A stretch of 40,121 nucleotides of DNA from Comamonadaceae bacterium (GTDB lineage Bacteria; Pseudomonadota; Gammaproteobacteria; Burkholderiales; Burkholderiaceae_C), in NCBI GenBank assembly GCA_947445115.1, contig CANFCG010000020.1, forward strand, positions 1-40,121, in the 5' to 3' direction. Below the pieces are notes generated by a model. The model had not been told where the DNA came from. It saw only the letters and a list, made by a program, of their open reading frames with translations, and ran no database searches. Of the stretch, positions 34,511 through 40,121 are shown one piece after another (position 1 is the stretch's first letter; each line of letters begins with the position of its first letter). Both the position numbers and the translations under genes were made by a program.

Positions 34511-35508
34511 GCACTCGCTCTCGCAGGCAAGGTGTTAATCGGCGTTCTAACCTCTCGCCCTGCAAAAAAGTCAATCAAATTATCAGCTGCCAAGTTCGCC
34601 ATCGCCATGCGCGTGGGCACCGAGCTAGACGCAATATGCGGCGTCAGCACAACATTCGGCACGGTGAGTAAATCGGGGTGCACTGAGGGCTCGCCTTCAA
34701 ACACGTCGATGCCAGCGGCTGCAATCACTTGATTCTTCAAAGCCTCAGCCAACGCCGCGTCGTCCACAATTCCGCCCCGTGCAATGTTGACCAGCGTAGC
34801 GGTCGGCTTCATTTGCGCGAGCTCCGCCGCGCCTATCGTGTGATGGTTCTCTGGGCTGTACGGCAACACCAGCACCAAGTGATCGGCGGTTTTAAGTAGC
34901 TTCTCTTTGGTGACGTAAGACGCACGGCAACTATCTTCCGTTGCAGCATCCAACTTCGAGCGGTTGTGATAGATCACCTTCATACCAAAGCCGTGCGAGC
35001 CACGCCGCGCAATGCCTTGCCCAATGCGACCCATACCTAAAATGCCCAGCGTCGCGCCGTGAATGTCGCTGCCCGCAAACATATCAAAGCCCCATTTATT
35101 CCATTTACCCGCACGTAAAAAGCGCTCAGACTCCGTGATGCGACGGGCGGTCGCCATCATGAGTGCGAAGCCAAAATCGGCCGTTGTTTCGGTCAACACA
35201 TCAGGCGTGTTGGTGGCTTGAACATGCGCTGCGTTGAACGCAGGAATATCAAAGTTGTTGTAGCCCACCGCCATGTTGGCAACGATTTTGAGCTTGGGAC
35301 AAGCGGCAAACACTTCCGCGTCGATACGGTCGCCTCCCGTAGTAAATGCACCATCGCAATCTTTTAGCATCTCAATGATTTGAGCTTTGGACAGCACCGC
35401 ATCCGATTGATTGCTCACCACATCAAAATGCTGGCTAAGCCTTGCCAGCACTGGCTCGAAGACAGCGCGAGCCATGCCAATTTTGAGTTTATTTTTTTGT
35501 TCTGTCAT
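34507..35508 (-). CDS. D-isomer 2-hydroxyacid dehydrogenase (GhrB-like)
   Basis: A 333-residue NAD(P)-dependent dehydrogenase resembling glyoxylate/hydroxypyruvate reductase. Motifs: dinucleotide loop LGILGMGRIGQGIARRG, catalytic Arg244 (VNIARGGIVDD), Glu in DVFEGEP (about 269-275) and His291 (LTPHIASSS). Substrate is most likely glyoxylate, hydroxypyruvate or a similar 2-keto acid. It follows selD after 12 bases. Confidence 0.9.
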   Translation of the reverse strand: MTEQKNKLKIGMARAVFEPVLARLSQHFDVVSNQSDAVLSKAQIIEMLKDCDGAFTTGGDRIDAEVFAACPKLKIVANMAVGYNNFDIPAFNAAHVQATNTPDVLTETTADFGFALMMATARRITESERFLRAGKWNKWGFDMFAGSDIHGATLGILGMGRIGQGIARRGSHGFGMKVIYHNRSKLDAATEDSCRASYVTKEKLLKTADHLVLVLPYSPENHHTIGAAELAQMKPTATLVNIARGGIVDDAALAEALKNQVIAAAGIDVFEGEPSVHPDLLTVPNVVLTPHIASSSVPTRMAMANLAADNLIDFFAGREVRTPINTLPARASA

Positions 35509-35520
35509 TTAAAAATATCC

Positions 35521-36573
35521 TTATGAAACTTGCAAATGAATACCATCAGAAGTAGACGCTACGATTTCACCGACCTCGCAGGCTTCGGCAAAGCCGTGAC
35601 GATGGAAGACGGCCAAGACCTCGCTCACGGCATCGGCAGCACAAGCCACCAGCAGGCCGCCGCTGGTTTGTGGGTCGCAGAGCAAGTCTCTATCGTCCGC
35701 ATTCAGGTTATCAGCCAGCTTCATTTCTTTGCCATAGCCATCCCAATTACGCTGAGAGGCACCTGTAACGACTTGCGCTTCCAGCAATGCGCGCACGCCT
35801 TCGATCACAGGGATTTGATTCATCTTCAAACGGATGCAATTGCCTGAGCCGCGTGCCATCTCTAACGCGTGCCCTGCCAAGCCAAAGCCCGTGATATCGG
35901 TGAGTGCATGGACGCCCGCCAATACAGATAGGTCTTTGCCAGGTGTGTTGAGCTTGGTCGTGGTCTCGATCATGCTGGCGTAGCCTGGTGCATCTAAAAG
36001 GTTCTTCTTGAGCGCCGCAGACAAAATCCCCACGCCAATCGGTTTACCCAAAATGAGGCGGTCGCCTACCTTGGCGCCTGCATTGCGTTTGATACGATCA
36101 GGATGCACCAAACCCAAGACGACCAAACCGTAAATGGGTTCCACCGAGTCGATGCTATGACCACCGGCAATCGGGATACCCGCCGCGCGGCAAACGCTTT
36201 GTCCGCCTGCCAAAATTTTTCCGATGGTGTCGGTGGAGAGCACATTGATGGGCATACCCACCAGCGCCAAAGCCATGATGGGCGTACCACCCATGGCATA
36301 CACGTCGCTGATGGCATTGGTGGCAGCAATCCGTCCAAAATCAAAAGGATCGTCCACGATAGGCATAAAGAAATCTGTGGTGGCAATCAGCGCCTGCTCG
36401 TCGTTGAGCTTGTAGACCGCAGCATCGTCGGCGGTTTCAATGCCCACCAAAAGCTCTGGTGGCATCGGCATGGCCATAGTGCTTTTTAGGATTTCACTCA
36501 AAACGCCAGGCGCGATTTTGCAGCCGCAACCGCCGCCGTGGGAGAGACTGGTTAAACGAGGTTCATTGTTCAT
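35521..36573 (-). CDS. selD: Selenide, water dikinase
   Basis: Makes selenophosphate from selenide and ATP. With the ATG at 36573 (MNNEPRLTSL) the protein has 350 residues, near the usual length. The active-site loop SHGGGCGCKIAPG has Cys16-Gly-Cys18-Lys19 and uses Cys, not selenocysteine. GGHSIDSVEPIYGLVVLG and LCDPQTSGGLLVAC are signature segments. A second ATG, at 36582, is also possible. No selA, selB or mnmH is in the window, so the use made of selenophosphate is unknown. Confidence 0.94.
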   Translation of the reverse strand: MNNEPRLTSLSHGGGCGCKIAPGVLSEILKSTMAMPMPPELLVGIETADDAAVYKLNDEQALIATTDFFMPIVDDPFDFGRIAATNAISDVYAMGGTPIMALALVGMPINVLSTDTIGKILAGGQSVCRAAGIPIAGGHSIDSVEPIYGLVVLGLVHPDRIKRNAGAKVGDRLILGKPIGVGILSAALKKNLLDAPGYASMIETTTKLNTPGKDLSVLAGVHALTDITGFGLAGHALEMARGSGNCIRLKMNQIPVIEGVRALLEAQVVTGASQRNWDGYGKEMKLADNLNADDRDLLCDPQTSGGLLVACAADAVSEVLAVFHRHGFAEACEVGEIVASTSDGIHLQVS

Positions 36574-36598
36574 GGATTTCATCCGAGCATGGTTAAGT

Positions 36599-37948
36599 TT
36601 ATAAAATACCGCATTTTTTTGCCCACCAAGGGGTAAGCGCTGGTAGCACAATTAAAGTCCAGATTACCACCCACGCCGTTAGCGGCAGTAGCTCCCTGTA
36701 CGCTGGCAACTGTGCCACAGTCATCACGGCCAGCACCACGGGAATCACCCCCGTCTCGCGCACGGCACAAAGGAACATTTTTGTCCGCCAATCCACACGC
36801 GTTGGCAGCAATGACAGCCACACAGCCATGGGCCTAGCAACGAGCATAAACAAAAGCGCAATCACAAGTCCCAAGCCTGCTGAATCGATTAGATCAGGCA
36901 CTGCAACAAACGGACCGACCATCATAAAAATGACGGGCTTGGCGACGCTCTCAATTTTCGTCTCCATGCTATGAATAAGCGCATGCAGTGCGGGACTGCT
37001 GCGGTTGAAGTTACCCAAAAGTCCGGCGATGAAAGCCGCCAAGAAGCCATTACCGTGCATCATCTGAGCCAGTAAAAAAGTGGCTATAGGGATACCTAAA
37101 ACAATCGCGAAGTCGTACAGAGGCGCGATCTGGGGTAGCTCTGTACGCTGTGCGCTTTTGTAGCGCTCAAAGCAAGTCATCACGACCCATCCCACCAAGC
37201 CTGCAAGCAAACCAAATACAAATTGCTCGCCGAGCAGCACCAAGTTATTGGCAGCAAATAGCCCCGTTGCCAGCTCGCTTACCGTTTGTAGCTGTAGTCC
37301 CGCCTGCACCATCACGATGACGGCAGCCGTAAAGATGGCACCCACGGCATCATTCAAGGCGCTCTCGGCCACCGCCATGTCGCGCACGCGTGCATAACGC
37401 TCTTTAAACACTAAGCTTTTAAGTGTAGGAATGAGTGCCGCAGGATCGGTGGAGCTCAAAATGGCGGCCAACAAAGCTGCCGTTCCACCCTTCAAACCAA
37501 GCGCTAATAAAAGTACACACGTCACCAAGAAGGTGATGAGATAACCCACAACGGCCAACATCACCGTTGGCCAAGCAATCAATAAAAATGCCCTTCGATC
37601 AATTTCATCGCCGCCACTCTTCAAAATAATGGCCGCGAGTAACGTGCAGACGACGACCGCCAGTGTGATCTGCATCGAAATAGGCTTTAAGGCGTCATGA
37701 AGCAAAATTCCCAGCAACAATTGCAAAGCAAAACTAGGCAGCACCGTGCCTTCTGCCGCCTTACTACTTGCCCAACCAAAACCGAGCATCAGGCTAAAGC
37801 ACCACAGGGTCTGAGCCAGCGCCACCTCGCTCCCGCCCAAGCCCTCGATGTGTACCAGCAGCGTGGGAGCGATCGCATTCACCAGGATAGCCAGCCCAGC
37901 AAGCAAAGCAATTAAAAGGTATTTTTTTAACATCGGCAGGTGCGGCAA
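36599..37948 (-). CDS. CPA-type sodium/proton antiporter
   Basis: A 449-residue inner-membrane protein with about 12-13 hydrophobic segments. STDPAALIPTLKS and VAESALNDAVGAIF are the ion-binding motifs of CPA1/CPA2 antiporters (the ES...ND pattern being like NhaP-type Na+/H+ exchangers), and GNGFLAAFIAGLLGNF is typical of the family. It lacks a C-terminal TrkA domain. ATG at 37948 or 37933. It begins 3 bases after pncB and is followed by selD after 25 bases. Confidence 0.88.
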   Translation of the reverse strand: MPHLPMLKKYLLIALLAGLAILVNAIAPTLLVHIEGLGGSEVALAQTLWCFSLMLGFGWASSKAAEGTVLPSFALQLLLGILLHDALKPISMQITLAVVVCTLLAAIILKSGGDEIDRRAFLLIAWPTVMLAVVGYLITFLVTCVLLLALGLKGGTAALLAAILSSTDPAALIPTLKSLVFKERYARVRDMAVAESALNDAVGAIFTAAVIVMVQAGLQLQTVSELATGLFAANNLVLLGEQFVFGLLAGLVGWVVMTCFERYKSAQRTELPQIAPLYDFAIVLGIPIATFLLAQMMHGNGFLAAFIAGLLGNFNRSSPALHALIHSMETKIESVAKPVIFMMVGPFVAVPDLIDSAGLGLVIALLFMLVARPMAVWLSLLPTRVDWRTKMFLCAVRETGVIPVVLAVMTVAQLPAYRELLPLTAWVVIWTLIVLPALTPWWAKKCGIL

Positions 37949-37951
37949 ACT

Positions 37952-39148
37952 TCAAGCCGCTTGCAAATTAAAAACTTGGCGCAAATACGCTAAATAGTTC
38001 ACGTCTTCGCACATGTTTTTCGATGGCGTATCGGACAACTTCGCCACAGGCTGGCCATTGCATTCCGTCATTTTGATGACAATTTGCAACGGCACGTGAT
38101 TAGGCGCATCGCCCAAATCGTTGGTGAGGTTGGTACCAATACCAAACGCCAGCAAACAGCGGCCTTTGAACTGGTTGTATAGCTCAATCGTGCGCGGAAT
38201 AGTCAAGCCATCGCTAAACACCAAGGTTTTGGTTAGCGGGTCGACACGATTAGCTTTGTAATGCGCAATCATGCCCTCGCCCCACGCGAATGGGTCGCCG
38301 CTATCGTGCCGTGCGCCATCGAACAGCTTGCAAAAGTACATGTCGTAGTCGCGTAAAAAGGCTTGAAAACCATACACATCAGACAGCGCAATGCCCAGGT
38401 CGCCACGGTACTCGTGCGCCCACGATTCAAACGCGAAGACTTGCGAATCGCGTAGGCGGGGCCCTAGTGCTTGTGCGGCTTGCAGGTACTCGTGCGCCAT
38501 CGTGCCAAGTGGCAGCAGACCCAGCTTCATGGCATAAAAAACATTGCTCGTCCCAGCAAATTGCCCACCCTCGGCGTGCGTACCAAGCTGCGCACTCAGG
38601 ATGCGCAAAACTTCTTCATGCCAATCTTTGCTAAAGCGACGACGCGTACCGTAATCGGCAATTTTGAGATGTGCGATTTGTGGGTTTTTGAGCAGTTTGA
38701 TTTTGCTAATTAAACGCTCACGTCCTTGCGCAAGCGCAGATTCTTTCCCCGTATGCCGAAAATACACCTCGTTCACAATGGCCAAGACGGGAATCTCAAA
38801 CAAAATCGTGTGCAGCCAAGGGCCTTCAATGCTGATATCAATCTCACCCGTGGTTTGCTCAGAGACGGTGATGTACTTCTCGTTGAGTTTGAATAAGCCT
38901 AAAAAATCGACAAAATCGCTCTTAATAAAACGCAAGCCGCGCAAATAGGCCAACTCTTCGTCCGTAAATTGCAAGCTGCACAAAGACTTTATTTCGGCGC
39001 GTATCTCGCCTGCAAACTGCGCCAGATTCACATCCGGGTTACGGCATTTAAATTTATAAGAAACCTGTGCCCCCGGAAACTGATGCAGCACAACTTGCAT
39101 CATGGTGAACTTGTACAGGTCGGTGTCTAGCAAGCTGGAAATAATCAT
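37952..39148 (-). CDS. pncB: Nicotinate phosphoribosyltransferase
   Basis: ATP-dependent conversion of nicotinate to nicotinate mononucleotide in NAD salvage. The 398 residues begin [49 protein letters not shown]-type sequence ([20 protein letters not shown]), [15 protein letters not shown] and [12 protein letters not shown] are characteristic of PncB. It starts 2 bases after the nitroreductase stop and ends 3 bases before the antiporter start, so it belongs to the same transcript. Confidence 0.96.
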   Translation of the reverse strand: MIISSLLDTDLYKFTMMQVVLHQFPGAQVSYKFKCRNPDVNLAQFAGEIRAEIKSLCSLQFTDEELAYLRGLRFIKSDFVDFLGLFKLNEKYITVSEQTTGEIDISIEGPWLHTILFEIPVLAIVNEVYFRHTGKESALAQGRERLISKIKLLKNPQIAHLKIADYGTRRRFSKDWHEEVLRILSAQLGTHAEGGQFAGTSNVFYAMKLGLLPLGTMAHEYLQAAQALGPRLRDSQVFAFESWAHEYRGDLGIALSDVYGFQAFLRDYDMYFCKLFDGARHDSGDPFAWGEGMIAHYKANRVDPLTKTLVFSDGLTIPRTIELYNQFKGRCLLAFGIGTNLTNDLGDAPNHVPLQIVIKMTECNGQPVAKLSDTPSKNMCEDVNYLAYLRQVFNLQAA

Positions 39149-39150
39149 GG

Positions 39151-39873
39151 CTACAACCAGGTCGTAAAACTCGCCACTGACTCGCGCTCCGTCTCAAAAG
39201 TGTTAACTAGCGCTTCTTCGTCCGCATAGCCCAGCGCTAGACCACACACAATCATTTCATTTTCACCAGCGCCCACATGCGGAAGAATGATCTTAGAAAA
39301 ACCATTCCACGCGGCTTGCGGGCAAGTGTGCAGACCACGCGCTCTAGCCGCTACCATGATGTTTTGAATGAACATACCGTAATCCAAGAGAGAGCCGCGT
39401 CCCATCACTTTGTCGATCGTAAACATCAAGCCCACAGGCGCGCCAAAGAACTTGTAGTTTTGTTGATGCTGCAAATGCATCTTGTCTTTGTCGCCTTTGC
39501 CAATACCCAGCACGCCGTAAAGTCCAAAACCGCAGGCACGGCGTCTATCTATATAAGGAGACACCCATTTTTCGGGGTAGTAGTCGTAGGCCTCTGCGTA
39601 ATCGGCTGCTAACTCAGGATTGGCGCGAATCAAATCATGCGCCGTGCAGACCTGCTCCACGAGTGAGTCTTTCACAGCGCCCGTTAACACATACACCTTC
39701 CACGGCTGCGTATTGGTGCCCGAAGCAGCCCTGCGAGCCACATCCAGCAAGCCCTCCAGCAGGGAGCTGTCAACGGGCTTATCGAGATAAGCCCGCGCAG
39801 AGAAACGGCTCAAAATGGCTGCGTCGACGCTGGTGGAGTCGGAAATTTTGGTTTTTACTTGGGAAATTGTCAT
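39151..39873 (-). CDS. Nitroreductase family protein
   Basis: A 240-residue FMN-dependent oxidoreductase of the NfsB/NfnB-like type, with [20 protein letters not shown] at the N-terminus and [14 protein letters not shown], the flavin-binding start. [21 protein letters not shown] and [11 protein letters not shown] are typical of the C-terminal half. I chose ATG at 39873; a longer frame to 39975 would cover the phasin promoter. First gene of the eight-gene minus-strand run, divergent from the phasin gene. Confidence 0.9.
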   Translation of the reverse strand: MTISQVKTKISDSTSVDAAILSRFSARAYLDKPVDSSLLEGLLDVARRAASGTNTQPWKVYVLTGAVKDSLVEQVCTAHDLIRANPELAADYAEAYDYYPEKWVSPYIDRRRACGFGLYGVLGIGKGDKDKMHLQHQQNYKFFGAPVGLMFTIDKVMGRGSLLDYGMFIQNIMVAARARGLHTCPQAAWNGFSKIILPHVGAGENEMIVCGLALGYADEEALVNTFETERESVASFTTWL

Positions 39874-39899
39874 AAGAGTGAGTCTATTTGAAATTATTT

Positions 39900-39915
39900 T
39901 GCTGCACTGCAACAT
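39900..39915. promoter_or_regulatory. Probable PhaR operator, upstream copy
   Basis: TGCTGCACTGCAACAT, a near-palindrome centred on C, identical to 39968-39983. It lies immediately upstream of the phasin promoter -35 region. PhaR, the PHA regulator, is known from Ralstonia and Paracoccus to bind such sites at phaP; assignment to PhaR is inference. Confidence 0.65.
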
Positions 39916-39931
39916 TTTTTTCGCAAAAGAC

Positions 39932-39959
39932 TTGAAAAGTCTCGGGTTTACCCTATAAT
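39932..39959 (+). promoter_or_regulatory. Phasin gene sigma-70 promoter
   Basis: TTGAAA (39932-39937), 16-base spacer, TATAAT (39954-39959): near-consensus, about 100 bases before the phasin ATG. It lies between the two operator-like repeats. Confidence 0.75.
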
Positions 39960-39967
39960 TCATTTCA

Positions 39968-39983
39968 TGCTGCACTGCAACAT
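39968..39983. promoter_or_regulatory. Probable PhaR operator, start-site copy
   Basis: Second exact copy of TGCTGCACTGCAACAT, beginning 9 bases after the -10 box, so it would cover the transcription start and block initiation when occupied. Confidence 0.65.
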
Positions 39984-40057
39984 AAACAGGGCAACAGGTA
40001 AGGACGTCATTCGGACCCCTTGCAAATTTTGAAGTTTTATCTTTTTAAGGAAATACC

Positions 40058-40121
40058 ATGTTTACATTAGACCAAGTTACCGCTGCACAAAAAAACAACG
40101 TTGAGAGCCTGATCGGCCTGA
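40058..40121 (+). CDS. phaP: Phasin family protein (3' partial)
   Basis: Only the first 21 codons are in the window: MFTLDQVTAAQKNNVESLIG, matching the N-terminus of Burkholderiales phasins (typically LTPEQIAAAQKANVETLFG), amphipathic proteins that coat PHA granules. A good Shine-Dalgarno (TAAGGA, 40046-40051) lies 6 bases upstream. The strong promoter with two operator-like repeats upstream fits a PHA-responsive phasin. The protein continues past the end of the window; family membership rests on this short segment and context. Confidence 0.8.
   Translation, partial: MFTLDQVTAAQKNNVESLIGL

Noticed and set aside
1-40121. CRISPR array, prophage or integrase
   Set aside because: No evenly spaced repeats, phage structural genes or recombinases were seen.

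Overview
This window looks like chromosomal core sequence from a Gram-negative betaproteobacterium, most likely order Burkholderiales. The evidence is a leuC-entericidin-leuD block, a glyQ-glyS-gmhB-plsC-ygjP run (gmhB implies heptose-containing LPS), the hemW-rdgB-rph-phosphatase-kinase // yicC-gmk-rpoZ-spoT // greB order, and a phasin plus acetyl-CoA acetyltransferase that suggest polyhydroxyalkanoate storage. Base composition is moderate for the order, so I do not name a genus. No insertion sequence, prophage, CRISPR array or rRNA operon was seen. Genes are packed tightly and no gene-free stretch exceeds 300 bases.

Layout. 1-1876: end of leuC, a tiny entericidin-type lipoprotein and leuD. 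1950-2540: a LuxR-type regulator whose phosphoacceptor Asp is Glu. 2578-7829: glyQS, gmhB, plsC and a YgjP-like metalloprotease. 7834-10158: rhodanese, methyltransferase and thiolase, with two copies of a 28-base hairpin repeat, each in a 3'-to-3' gene junction. 10159-11270: a small AT-rich accessory islet on the minus strand with a 37-residue membrane peptide, a YiiX-like papain-fold amidase split into two frames at an ATGA, and a HicB-like ribbon-helix-helix protein. 11271-13812: a 7TMR-DISM histidine kinase and its regulator. 13846-20106: amidase, dadA, class I fumarase, murI and amn on the plus strand, coupled by short overlaps. 20123-26005 (minus): two metal exporters, tRNA-Ser(UGA), hemW, rdgB, rph, a PP2C phosphatase and a Ser/Thr kinase. 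26016-30023 (plus): yicC, gmk, rpoZ and a bifunctional (p)ppGpp enzyme. 30020-31136: greB and yaeQ. 31138-39873 (minus): a close-packed eight-gene run (nitroreductase, pncB, Na+/H+ antiporter, selD, 2-hydroxyacid dehydrogenase, rmuC, MFS transporter, formyltransferase). 40058-end: start of a phasin gene behind a strong promoter bracketed by two identical 16-base near-palindromes, probable PhaR operators.

Functional themes. Several neighbours fit together: leucine biosynthesis; glycyl-tRNA synthesis; D-amino-acid and glutamate racemase functions with fumarase; nucleotide and RNA housekeeping (rdgB, rph, gmk, rpoZ, spoT, greB, yicC); metal efflux; and PHA storage. The least ordinary parts are the islet at 10.2-11.2 kb, the regulator with Glu in place of Asp, the tRNA that abuts a Ni/Co exporter start codon, and the phasin control region. 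I did not find a clearly new multi-gene system; the islet is the best candidate for one.
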